DNA of 64,000 nucleotides from positions 33,382-97,381 of the forward strand of contig NZ_RZQL01000002.1 of the NCBI RefSeq assembly GCF_003997935.1. Direction: 5' to 3'. Source of the DNA: Mesorhizobium sp. M7A.F.Ca.US.006.01.1.1. Lineage in GTDB: Bacteria; Pseudomonadota; Alphaproteobacteria; Rhizobiales; Rhizobiaceae. Below the pieces are notes generated by a model that worked only from the letters and a program-made list of their open reading frames with translations, ran no database searches and was not told where the DNA came from. Both the position numbers and the translations under genes were made by a program. Position 1 is the first letter of the stretch; the number at the start of each line of letters is the position of its first letter. Below, piece by piece: positions 1 through 7,847 of the stretch.

Positions 1-1304
1 GAAGCAAGGATCGAACGCGCGACCTTTATGCCCTCGACGAGGGTCAGTGCATCCTGTTCGTCACTGAAGAAGCGATGGTCTATGAGCATATTGCGGCGGG
101 TGCCGTCGCGCTGAAGTGTGATTTCGCCGACGCTGCCTGGTCTCAACACACAGGTGTGCACGGCATAGCCGTGGCCATATTCGACGAGCCGACCGCGATG
201 GCTGCGATAGCCCGGCACGAAGTGGAACTGAATGTCGGGTATGCTCCCGGCATACTTCGTCCTGGCAAAGCCGCCGGCTTCGACATAATTGGTCGTCAGC
301 ATGCCTTTGCGCCGGGCGAAATACTGGAACGGCGCCGCCAGCATCGCCGGAAGATTGGCGAGCGAAACGCCGAGCGTCTTGCGGCTGTTCGATCGCACCG
401 TGATCATGCCATCGACATGGTCGCGCAAGTTCTTGCCGACGCCCGGCAGGTTCGCGACCGGCTCAATCCCCGCTGCTTTCAGCTCCCCGGCCGGGCCGAC
501 GCCGGAAGCAAGCAGAATGCGCGGCGATCCGATCGCACCCGCGCTGAGGACCACCTCGGCTCGACATCCTAACCGTTGGGTTGCGCCGTCCCTGATCATG
601 TTGACGCCGGTGACGCGCCGGCGTTCAATCGCCAGATCAAGAACCTCGACGCCCGACAGTATCCGCAGATTCGAGCGGCCGAGAACCGGCCGGACAAAGG
701 CGCTGTAGGCCGAGAAGCGCTCGCCTCTGTCCTGGGTGACGTTGTAGATGCCGAGGCCGAGTTGGCCACCGGCATTGAAGTCGCGGTTCTCGGGCAGGCC
801 TACGCCTCTGCCTGCCTCAACCCACAGCCTGGATACGACGCTGGGATCGCGCGGATTGTCGACCAGCAATTCGCCGTCGAATCCATGATAGGCGGGGCTC
901 TGCAACAGGCAGTTCCGCTCCAATTTCTTGAAGACCGGCAGGACATCAGCATAGGACCACCCGGCGCAGCCAAGCGCTGCCCATTCGTCGTAGTCCTGCG
1001 CGGCGCCACGAATATAGACCATCGAGTTGATCGAACTCGACCCGCCGAGAAGCTTACCCCGGTTGACCGGTATGCGGCGGTTGTCGAGCAGCGGCTGCGG
1101 CACGCCCTTGTAGCCGTAGTCGAAGTTCGGATTGCCGTAGAGCGAGAGAATGCCGGCCGGCACGCGCACCCGGGTGCGGTCGTCGCTGCCGCCGGCCTCG
1201 ATCAGGCAGACGCGGTTGTCAGGATTGGCGCTCAGCCGGTTGGCCAGGACACAACCAGCCGAGCCCGCTCCGATGACGATATAGTCGAATTCCGCGATGC
1301 TCAT
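1..1304 (-). CDS. GMC-family oxidoreductase (choline dehydrogenase-like), C-terminus outside window
   Basis: This is a flavoprotein alcohol dehydrogenase of the glucose-methanol-choline family. It starts at the ATG at 1304 and reads without a stop to the window edge, giving about 434 residues of the usual 530-550. The N-terminus carries the FAD-binding motif IVIGAGSAGCVLANRL, and the GMC signature GKLLGGSSSINSMVYIRG lies near residue 85. The second signature, SAGAIGSPRILLASGVGP, is near residue 260. The catalytic His/Asn pair would be in the missing C-terminus. It lies 77 bases downstream of the ATPase gene of a nitrate/sulfonate-type importer on the same strand, so it probably oxidises an alcohol taken up by that system. 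The substrate is unknown. Confidence 0.9.
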   Translation of the reverse strand, partial: MSIAEFDYIVIGAGSAGCVLANRLSANPDNRVCLIEAGGSDDRTRVRVPAGILSLYGNPNFDYGYKGVPQPLLDNRRIPVNRGKLLGGSSSINSMVYIRGAAQDYDEWAALGCAGWSYADVLPVFKKLERNCLLQSPAYHGFDGELLVDNPRDPSVVSRLWVEAGRGVGLPENRDFNAGGQLGLGIYNVTQDRGERFSAYSAFVRPVLGRSNLRILSGVEVLDLAIERRRVTGVNMIRDGATQRLGCRAEVVLSAGAIGSPRILLASGVGPAGELKAAGIEPVANLPGVGKNLRDHVDGMITVRSNSRKTLGVSLANLPAMLAAPFQYFARRKGMLTTNYVEAGGFARTKYAGSIPDIQFHFVPGYRSHRGRLVEYGHGYAVHTCVLRPGSVGEITLQRDGTRRNMLIDHRFFSDEQDALTLVEGIKVARSILA

Positions 1305-1381
1305 GCCATTCCTGTTTCGTGATCCACCCCGAAGACCGCCGATGTCTTCCCAAAGCCGAGGTCACTTTTGGGCGACATGCA

Positions 1382-2185
1382 TCAGTGCTCGTCGTCTTCG
1401 TCGTTCTTCAAGAGCTCGAGGATTTCGCGCTTCATGGCGATGAAGTTCGGCTCCATGACCAGATCCATGCTGCGCGGGCGCGGGAGGCCTACGCGGATTT
1501 CCTTCTTGATCTGACCGGGCCGGCCGGACATGACGAGAACCCTGTCCGCCAGCAGGATCGCCTCGTCGATGTCATGGGTAACGAACAGGACCGTCTTCTT
1601 GGAATGATCCCAGATCCTCAGCAGAAGCTTCTGCATTGAGTGACGGGTTTGGCTGTCGAGCGCTCCAAAAGGCTCATCCATCAGCAGCACTTCCGGATCA
1701 TTGGCGAGCGCACGGGCAATCGCCACGCGCTGCTTCATGCCGCCCGACAGCTGCGACGGGTAATGGTTGGCGAACTTTGCCAGACCGACCTCGTGGAGAA
1801 AATGCTCGACAATGGCCCTGCGCTCGGCTGGCGCGATGCCCTTCCGCTTCGGGCCATATTCGACGTTCTGCGCCACCGTTAGCCAGGGAAACAGCGTATA
1901 GGCCTGAAACACCATGCCGCGATCTGGGCCCGGCTCGGTAACTGGCTTGCCGCCGACAGAGATCATGCCGCCGGTTCGCTCCTCGAGGCCGGCTATGAGA
2001 TAGAGCAGGCTCGACTTGCCGCAGCCGGATGGGCCGACGATCACGCAGAACTCGTTGGGCACGACATGAAACGAGATGCCGTCCAGCGCCAGCACAGCGT
2101 CGTCGCCCTTGCCGTAGCGCAGGACCACATTGTCGATGCCGATGTCGGAGTTTTTTGGTTTCGTAGCGAGTGTCAGGGCGTCCAT
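1382..2185 (-). CDS. ABC transporter ATPase, nitrate/sulfonate/taurine type
   Basis: ATP-binding subunit of an importer, 267 residues. It shows a Walker A motif (GPSGCGKSS), Q-loop (FQAYTLFPW), ABC signature (LSGGMKQRVAIARAL), Walker B (LLMDEPFGALD) and H-loop (FVTHDIDEA), all as in SsuB/TauB/NrtD proteins. The reading frame stays open upstream to 2263, but I choose the ATG at 2185: a GGAG ribosome-binding site lies 9 bases before it, directly after the TGA of the permease gene at 2199. The gene is the third in an operon of binding protein, permease and ATPase. SsuB-like ATPases cannot be assigned a substrate from sequence alone. Confidence 0.93.
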   Translation of the reverse strand: MDALTLATKPKNSDIGIDNVVLRYGKGDDAVLALDGISFHVVPNEFCVIVGPSGCGKSSLLYLIAGLEERTGGMISVGGKPVTEPGPDRGMVFQAYTLFPWLTVAQNVEYGPKRKGIAPAERRAIVEHFLHEVGLAKFANHYPSQLSGGMKQRVAIARALANDPEVLLMDEPFGALDSQTRHSMQKLLLRIWDHSKKTVLFVTHDIDEAILLADRVLVMSGRPGQIKKEIRVGLPRPRSMDLVMEPNFIAMKREILELLKNDEDDEH

Positions 2186-2198
2186 GTCAGCGAACTCC

Positions 2199-3065
2199 TC
2201 AATTGGCCCAGGGGGCGACGAGGCGGCGGATGCCCCGGAACAATTGGTCGGTGCAAAGACCAAGGATGCCGATCATGGCGATGGCCATGAAGATCACGTC
2301 GACCTGGAAGCCACGCATGGCCTTGAGCGAGATGTAGCCAAGTCCGCTGCGGGCGGCGACGAGTTCGGCCACGACGAGATAGGTCCAGGCCCAGCCCATG
2401 GTGACGCGCAGCACATCCAGCACGTTCGGAAGCGTGGCCGGAAAGACGATGTGGAAGACCGTGTCGCCTCGTTTCGTGCCGAGCGTATAGGCTGCGTTGA
2501 CCAAGTCGCGCTGAACGCCGCGGGCGCTGTCGGCGATCATGACCAGCTGCTGGAAGAAGACGCCGAAGACGATGACGGCAACGCGCTGCTCGATGCCGAT
2601 GCCGATCCACAGGATGAAAAGCGGCACGAAGGACGTCACCGGAAGATAGCGGATGAAATTGACCAACGGTTCGAGAACGGCCTGGACGATGCGGTAGGTG
2701 CCCATCGTCAATCCGAGCGGCACCGCAACGATGCTCGAAAGGACGAAGCCGATCAACACCACCTGGACGCTGGCGAAAACATGCTCCCACAGCGACCCGT
2801 CAAGCGCCATGCTGATGGTGGTGGACAACACGGATTCGGGGCGAGGGAGGAACATTTCCTTGACCGCACCGGAATAGGTCAGCGCGAACCAGCCGCCGAT
2901 GACGGCGATCCAGACCATGAAGCCGAGCGTGATGGAGAGAGCGCGCGGCACAGCCCGAAACGGTGTGGCGATGACTTTCAGGACGGATCGACCGGCCTGA
3001 CCTTCTTCCACTCTCGCGGTCACGCCATTGCTGACCAGAGAGCTCGTGTTCGGTGCTAGTGTCAC
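2199..3065 (-). CDS. ABC transporter permease, nitrate/sulfonate/taurine type
   Basis: Inner-membrane subunit of 288 residues with about six hydrophobic segments. It has the BPD_transp_1 pattern of SsuC/TauC proteins, including the cytoplasmic coupling segment with GTKRGDTVFHIVFPATLPN near residues 175-195. The start is a GTG at 3065; there is no in-frame ATG before the first membrane segment, and a weak AGGG lies upstream. It is separated from the upstream binding-protein gene by a tandem repeat and a GC-rich hairpin, which may lower permease expression relative to the binding protein. It ends 13 bases before the ATPase start. Confidence 0.9.
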   Translation of the reverse strand: MTLAPNTSSLVSNGVTARVEEGQAGRSVLKVIATPFRAVPRALSITLGFMVWIAVIGGWFALTYSGAVKEMFLPRPESVLSTTISMALDGSLWEHVFASVQVVLIGFVLSSIVAVPLGLTMGTYRIVQAVLEPLVNFIRYLPVTSFVPLFILWIGIGIEQRVAVIVFGVFFQQLVMIADSARGVQRDLVNAAYTLGTKRGDTVFHIVFPATLPNVLDVLRVTMGWAWTYLVVAELVAARSGLGYISLKAMRGFQVDVIFMAIAMIGILGLCTDQLFRGIRRLVAPWAN

Positions 3066-3090
3066 GGGATACCCTTTTGGGCCGCTTGGA

Positions 3091-3115
3091 CCGGAGGCGC
3101 GAGGTCCGCCTCCGG
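3091..3115 (-). promoter_or_regulatory. GC-rich hairpin between binding-protein and permease genes
   Basis: A perfect 9-base stem (CCGGAGGCG paired with CGCCTCCGG, 7-base loop) lies in the spacer downstream of the binding-protein gene. There is no T-run after it in the direction of transcription. It therefore looks more like an mRNA-stabilising or processing hairpin than a terminator, a common device for making more binding protein than permease. Confidence 0.5.
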
Positions 3116-3120
3116 TTCAG

Positions 3121-3211
3121 CCAAATCACTTTGCAAGGTCAAATTACTTCGCAGGCCAAGTTACTTTGCAAGGCCAAACTACTTTCCAAGGCCAAGCTAT
3201 TTCCCAAGGAA
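3121..3211. repeat. Tandem 18-base repeat, five degenerate copies, overlapping a gene end
   Basis: Read on the minus strand, the last six codons and stop of the binding-protein gene (CTTGGGAAATAG region) are followed by four further 17-18-base copies of the pattern GGCCTTGCAAAGTAACTT. Each copy ends in a stop codon (TAG, TAG, TAA, TAA, TGA in order). One copy has lost one base. The block looks like slippage duplication of the 3' end of the gene. Confidence 0.8.
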
Positions 3212-4186
3212 GGACGTCTCGACGAGGTCGTCGTACTTGACGTCCATCTTGAGCTTGCCGAAGCCGCCCCAGATATCGCCGCCTAGTTTGATCAGCTTGC
3301 CGGCTTCGCCAGTCTCGCCACCGGCGAAGAATTCGGCATTGCGCTGCTTGCCGTAGAAGTTCACACCAGCGGCCGAGGAAGCGAAGTCCTTCGGATCCTT
3401 CAGCCAGCCGCCGACGCCTTTGGCCATGACCTCATACGCCTTCTCAGGATTCTCCTTGATGAACTCGTTGGCCTTGTAGAGGCCCTTCACCAGCGCCTCG
3501 ACATCTCCGGGGTTCTTCGTGATGTAGTCGCAGTTGAGCGCCACCACATCGACGATCAAGCCGGGCGTCTTGGAGGAGTCGATCAGCACCTGTCCCTTGT
3601 TTTCCTTCTTGGCCAGCGTCAGATGCGGTTCCCAGGTGACGGCGACGGGAATGCGGTCGGCCATGAAGGCGGCGGCGGCATCGTCCGCCGTCATGTTGGT
3701 GATCTTCACATCGGCCTGGGTGAGACCGGCCTGCTTGAGCAGGATATTGAACCAGAACTGCGACACTGACCCCTCGTTCAGCGCAACGTCCATGCCCTTG
3801 AGGTCGGCGATGGTCTTGACTCCACTGGGCGCGAGCACGCCATCGCCGCCATGGCTGTCATCCAGCGCATAGACCGACTTGAAGCAGACATCCTTCGAAC
3901 GATACTTCATGATCTCGTCGACGGTCGAGGCGCTGCCGTCGAGCTCGCCGGCGGCAACAGCCGCCATATACAGTGATGCTTCCTCGATGATTTCGAGCGA
4001 GACATCGAGTCCACCTTCCTTGAAGTAGCCCATGTCACGGGCAAGGAAGAGCGGCCCGTATCCGACCCAGGTCGTCATGCCCAGTTTCAAGCTGCCAGCT
4101 TCGGCGTGGAGGCTCACCGATATGGCGCTGAGCGCAATGCCGGCCACAAGCGCGGCCCGGCGAAACTTCGAGATTATTGTCGTCAT
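3197..4186 (-). CDS. ABC transporter substrate-binding protein, NMT1/SsuA-like
   Basis: Periplasmic binding protein of 329 residues with a cleavable signal peptide (MTTIISKFRRAALVAGIALS, cleavage after an Ala-rich stretch around residue 30). The mature start, LKLGMTTWVGYGPLFLARDM, is typical of the NMT1/nitrate-sulfonate-taurine binding family. I use the ATG at 4186; a GTG at 4189 in frame is the alternative, and GGGGA lies 5 bases upstream. It is the first gene of the importer operon running left to the GMC oxidoreductase. The ligand cannot be named from sequence. The last codons are duplicated downstream as a tandem repeat. Confidence 0.92.
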   Translation of the reverse strand: MTTIISKFRRAALVAGIALSAISVSLHAEAGSLKLGMTTWVGYGPLFLARDMGYFKEGGLDVSLEIIEEASLYMAAVAAGELDGSASTVDEIMKYRSKDVCFKSVYALDDSHGGDGVLAPSGVKTIADLKGMDVALNEGSVSQFWFNILLKQAGLTQADVKITNMTADDAAAAFMADRIPVAVTWEPHLTLAKKENKGQVLIDSSKTPGLIVDVVALNCDYITKNPGDVEALVKGLYKANEFIKENPEKAYEVMAKGVGGWLKDPKDFASSAAGVNFYGKQRNAEFFAGGETGEAGKLIKLGGDIWGGFGKLKMDVKYDDLVETSFLGK

Positions 4187-4189
4187 CAC

Positions 4190-4475
4190 GTTCCCCTGTT
4201 TTTCTGAAGTCGGGCGTTATCCCGGCCCGAACGAAACCCGCTCCGGATGCATCGCCGAAGCCTGTCGCCTGACGTTCTTTTCTTGTTTTCTTTCAGCCGA
4301 TAGCGGAGCAAAGCACGTTGGGTGCGCTGCACAAATTATGATTTTCAGTCGTTCGGCTTAGGCTGGACCTAACCAGACCGCGTTGCGTTTGCGCCATCGC
4401 GATCTCGCCATCAGCAAGCTGCGCCATTTCTTCCTCGCTCGGCCTGGGAGCACCGCGGATCTATTCCCAGACTCC
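4190..4475. other. Gap upstream of the NMT1-type operon, no gene seen
   Basis: About 290 bases. The minus-strand promoter of the 4186 operon must lie here, most likely in the AT-rich part around 4270-4350. I see no convincing -35/-10 pair and no further coding similarity. Confidence 0.4.
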
Positions 4476-4514
4476 AGCCTTAGACCGCGCCAGCGATCAT
4501 GGACCCGATATCTG
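4476..4514 (-). repeat. Second copy of the 3' end of the CUT1 permease gene
   Basis: These 39 bases match the end of the permease gene at 4726-4765 with four mismatches and one missing base (both contain CCCGATATCTG and the CAGCG-TCATGGA core). The two copies are direct repeats that flank the beta-glucosidase remnant, so a duplication or recombination between two similar operons probably took place here. Confidence 0.7.
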
Positions 4515-4521
4515 CGGGGCA

Positions 4522-4720
4522 ACTCCGGGAAAAGCGTATGGCGGCCTTCCGTCGGTTGGCCGGGCGCCAGATCGAGCGTCCGTCGGTCGGAGCCTTCGCC
4601 GTCATAACCGCTCTCGACGTTGACGAACGCGATGACCATGTCAGCGCCGGCGGTGCCCTGCTCGGCTTGCGCGAGCAGCGCCTCGCGCTCCTCGGCGATC
4701 CCGCTCGTCCCCGGAACATT
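4522..4720 (-). pseudogene. Remnant of a family 3 beta-glucosidase
   Basis: In one minus-strand frame the sequence reads IAEEREALLAQAEQ, then ADMVIAFVNVESGYDGEGSD, then RRTLDLAPGQ. This matches the pattern of the C-terminal domain of glycoside hydrolase family 3 enzymes (a V-FV--ESGYDGEG-DR--L-LP run). Only about 65 residues remain; there is no start, active-site domain or proper end, and the frame runs into the duplicated permease tail. It directly follows the sugar permease gene, suggesting that the operon once included a glycosidase. The family assignment is from memory of the motif only. Confidence 0.5.
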
Positions 4721-4723
4721 GCT

Positions 4724-5545
4724 TTAGCCTTTGACCGCTCCAGCGGTCATGGATCCCGATATCTGCCTATACATCACAATCCCCAGCAAGGCCGGCGGCA
4801 AGGCGCCCAGCATCATGACGGCGGAAGCGGTTCCCCATTTTACGCCACCGCCGCTCGCGGCGAAGAAGAACGACGCGCCGACCGTCATCGGCACGGCACG
4901 GCTGGTTGTCAGCATGAGGCCGAAGAGGAATTCGTTCCAGGCGGTGATGAAGCCGAAGATGAAGGTTGTGACCAGCGCTGGTCGGATCACCGGCCGGACG
5001 ATCATCATCATCACCTGCAAGGAACTTGCGCCATCGACTTTCGCCGCCTCGTCGAGTTCGACCGGTACATCTGAAATCGCGTTCACCAAGATGACGAGCG
5101 CAAGCGGCGCGTTGACGATGGTCAGGATGAGCCCGAGCCCGATCCGCGTATCGAGCAGGCCCAGCCACTGGTACATCATGTAAAGCGGGATCGCGAAGAT
5201 GATCAGCGGCACGGCGCGAAGATTGATGACGATCGGCAGGACCAAGCGCTTTCCCGCCTCGCTGCGCGCGATCGCATAGGCAGCCGGGAACGCGAGCACG
5301 ATCGCAAGGCCGGTTCCAATCAGCGCCGCCACGGTGCTGTTCAGCAGATAGGCATAGATGTTGAAGCGGCTGGTCTGCGTCAGGACCTCCAGATAGTTGT
5401 CGAGCGTCGGCTGGCTGATCCACAAACCGGGGTTCGTCGAAAGCTCGCGCTGGCTTTTGAGCGATGTGATCAGCGTCACGATAATGGGGAAATTCATCGC
5501 CAGCACGGCGATGGCAAAAACGATCCAGCGCAGTGCCCTGACCAT
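4724..5545 (-). CDS. ABC sugar transporter permease, CUT1 MalG type
   Basis: Inner-membrane protein of 273 residues with six hydrophobic segments. The EAA loop is ELDEAAKVDGASSLQVMMMI near residues 170-190, the site that docks the ATPase. I choose the ATG at 5545, 2 bases after the stop of the first permease, preceded by AGGAAG; a TTG at 5551 is the alternative. It is the last intact gene of the nan-type operon. No ATPase is encoded in the operon, so a shared MsmK/UgpC-like ATPase encoded elsewhere is expected to power it. Confidence 0.92.
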   Translation of the reverse strand: MVRALRWIVFAIAVLAMNFPIIVTLITSLKSQRELSTNPGLWISQPTLDNYLEVLTQTSRFNIYAYLLNSTVAALIGTGLAIVLAFPAAYAIARSEAGKRLVLPIVINLRAVPLIIFAIPLYMMYQWLGLLDTRIGLGLILTIVNAPLALVILVNAISDVPVELDEAAKVDGASSLQVMMMIVRPVIRPALVTTFIFGFITAWNEFLFGLMLTTSRAVPMTVGASFFFAASGGGVKWGTASAVMMLGALPPALLGIVMYRQISGSMTAGAVKG

Positions 5546-5547
5546 CG

Positions 5548-6414
5548 TCAAAGCTTCCTGCGGCCGGCAAGCCGATTAAGGCCTTGGAGAACGATGAACG
5601 ACGCCAGGAACAGGACAACCGAAGCGGCGACCGCCTTGCCGATAGCCCCTTCCTTGAAGAAGGCCTGGTAGATGTAGATCGACAAGGACGTCGTTGAACC
5701 GCCAGCGCCACTGCCGGTCAGTGCGTAGACATTGTCGAACACCCGGAAACCGTCGATGAAACGGATGAAAAACGCGATGACCAGCGTCGGCTTCATCAAT
5801 GGCAGGTCGATCCACCGAACGATCTCGAACGGTGATGCGCCATCGAGCGAGGAGGCTTCGCGCACGTCGAGCGGTATGGCCGAATAGGCCATGTAGAAGA
5901 GCAGGAAGGCGAAAGGCGTCCATTGCAGCGTTTCCACGACGACAAGCGTGCGGAAGGCATTGTTGATGTCGAGGAAGGCCGGGCTGTCGCCGAACCATTC
6001 GAAGAGATAGTAGGGGACGGGGCCCGCGAATTCATGCAGCACCAGCCGGTACATGAGACCGACCATGGCCGGGGCGACCATCAGCGGCAGCATCAACGGT
6101 GCCATCAGGACTGGTCGCCTGCTCAGAAGCGGCGCCAGGAAGATGGCAAGGAAAAGACCGACCAGACATTCCGCCGATGCGGTAAGAATACCGAAGCGCA
6201 GAGAGAACCAGGCCGAACTCCAGAATTCGCGGTCGTTCAACACCGCGACATAGTTGGCGAAACCACTCAACACCGGACTGCGCAGCGTCTCGAATGTGAC
6301 GGTCGAAACGGAGTAGATCAGATTGACGATCGCCGGAAAGCCGAGAAACAGCAACAGGAAGCCGACCAGCGGCGTCAGATACATCCTGCCTTCGGCACGT
6401 GTCACAAGGGCCAT
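5548..6414 (-). CDS. ABC sugar transporter permease, CUT1 MalF type
   Basis: Inner-membrane protein of 288 residues, partner of the following MalG-type permease. It has six membrane segments and an EAA loop (IPLDVREASSLDGASPFEIV) near residues 190-210. The open frame extends upstream to 6591, but that part is antisense to nothing functional and overlaps the binding-protein gene. The ATG at 6414 (MALVTRAEGRMYLTPLVGF) fits the family start and lies 55 bases after the binding-protein gene. Confidence 0.92.
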   Translation of the reverse strand: MALVTRAEGRMYLTPLVGFLLLFLGFPAIVNLIYSVSTVTFETLRSPVLSGFANYVAVLNDREFWSSAWFSLRFGILTASAECLVGLFLAIFLAPLLSRRPVLMAPLMLPLMVAPAMVGLMYRLVLHEFAGPVPYYLFEWFGDSPAFLDINNAFRTLVVVETLQWTPFAFLLFYMAYSAIPLDVREASSLDGASPFEIVRWIDLPLMKPTLVIAFFIRFIDGFRVFDNVYALTGSGAGGSTTSLSIYIYQAFFKEGAIGKAVAASVVLFLASFIVLQGLNRLAGRRKL

Positions 6415-6469
6415 GTCGATCCGCCAAACGCGCCGGACACCGAGCCTCGACCCGGCGTCCGGCCAATGA

Positions 6470-7795
6470 TCATTTCTTGAGAAGGTCCTGCATGCCCGCC
6501 TTGGTGTGGGCGAGCGCATCCTCGAGGCTCTGCTGGCCGGACCAGTAGCCGGTGAACTCCTTTGCCTGCAGCTCATAGACCGGGAGCGCACTCGCGGACG
6601 TCGCTCCGGTCATGACATAGCCGTACTTGCTGGCGTATTCGCCGAGCTTGACGAGGTCGGGACGTTCCTTCGCAACCTTGGCCACGACATCGGAAGACAA
6701 TGCCGGCGAACCGCCGCTGCGCGCATAGAGCAAGGCCGCATCCTCGGTGGCGAGCCACTTCAGGAATTTGACGGCACCTTCCTTGTTCTTGGCGTTCTTG
6801 TTGAGGCCCAAGCCAAGGCCGTGGATATGATCAGCGCGTCCGTCGGGACCTGCCGGTGGCGCGACGATCCCGGTCACCTCGGCGACGGCCGGGGATTTTT
6901 CGGTGCTGGTCAGATCCGCCGCCGCGGCATTCCACTGCAGCGCCGTCGCGGCCTGGCCGGATGCGAAGGCCGCGTTGGTTTCCGCATATTCGTAGCTCAG
7001 CGAATCCTTGGGCGAAGAACCGGCATCATACAGCTTCTTGTAGAGTTCGAGGCCGGTCTTGTAGGCATCGGAATCCACCGTGACATTGCCATCCTTGTCC
7101 ATCCAGTCGCCGCCGTAGGAGCGCGGCAGGGACTGGAAGACCATCATGTTGAACAGCAGGTTCTTCATCTGCAGGACCGTGCCGTAGCGCACCGGGCTGT
7201 CGGGGTTCACCTGCTTGGTGAAATAGAGGGCGGTGGCCGCCCAGTCGTCCCAGGTCCAGCTGTCCGGATCTTTCGGCTGCAGCGGCTTGCCGAGATATTT
7301 CTGGGCGATTTCACCATAGGTCTTCTTGGCGGCGTCATCCCTGATCAACGCGTCGACGAGATCCTTGCGGTAGTACATGAAGTGCAACGAAAGGTCTGTC
7401 GGCACGCCGTATTGCTTGCCGTCGAACTGCATCGTCTTGAGAACGGATTCGCCGAAAACCTTGACCGCGTCCGCGCCAAGATCGACCGGCTCCATATAGG
7501 GCGCGTAGCGACCGAGCGAGTAGGTGGCGACGAGGTTCACGTCGAAGGCACTGGATCCGGCCGCCATGTCGGCCTGCAGCTTGTCGTAAAAGCCTTCGCG
7601 GTTGAAGAACAGCAGCTCCACCTTGTCGGCATCGCTTGCCTGCTTGTTGTAGGTTTCCACGGTTGCCCGCAGTGCGGTTTCCTCGGAGCCGCCAGGCCAG
7701 CCGAGCACGGTCACGGTTGCGTTGGCAAAGGTCGGCAAAGCCGTCCCCGCAAGGAGGGTGGCCATAAGCGCAAAAGACGTCCTGCTCAATTTCAT
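6470..7795 (-). CDS. ABC sugar transporter substrate-binding protein, CUT1 family
   Basis: Periplasmic binding protein of 441 residues with a clear signal peptide (MKLSRTSFALMATLLAGTAL, cleavage near ANA at residues 24-26). The mature N-terminus TVTVLGWPGGSEE resembles SBP_bac_1 family 1 proteins. The start is the ATG at 7795, with GAAGGGA at the right distance; the frame is open further upstream to 7879 without a better start. It lies 52 bases after the nanE-nanK gene, so the likely ligand is an amino sugar such as N-acetylmannosamine, sialic acid or a glycan containing them. That ligand is inferred only from context. Confidence 0.92.
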   Translation of the reverse strand: MKLSRTSFALMATLLAGTALPTFANATVTVLGWPGGSEETALRATVETYNKQASDADKVELLFFNREGFYDKLQADMAAGSSAFDVNLVATYSLGRYAPYMEPVDLGADAVKVFGESVLKTMQFDGKQYGVPTDLSLHFMYYRKDLVDALIRDDAAKKTYGEIAQKYLGKPLQPKDPDSWTWDDWAATALYFTKQVNPDSPVRYGTVLQMKNLLFNMMVFQSLPRSYGGDWMDKDGNVTVDSDAYKTGLELYKKLYDAGSSPKDSLSYEYAETNAAFASGQAATALQWNAAAADLTSTEKSPAVAEVTGIVAPPAGPDGRADHIHGLGLGLNKNAKNKEGAVKFLKWLATEDAALLYARSGGSPALSSDVVAKVAKERPDLVKLGEYASKYGYVMTGATSASALPVYELQAKEFTGYWSGQQSLEDALAHTKAGMQDLLKK

Positions 7796-7847
7796 GATCG
7801 TTCCCTTCTTTTTTGATGATTTTTGCATGGCATGACCGGGGGCGCCG

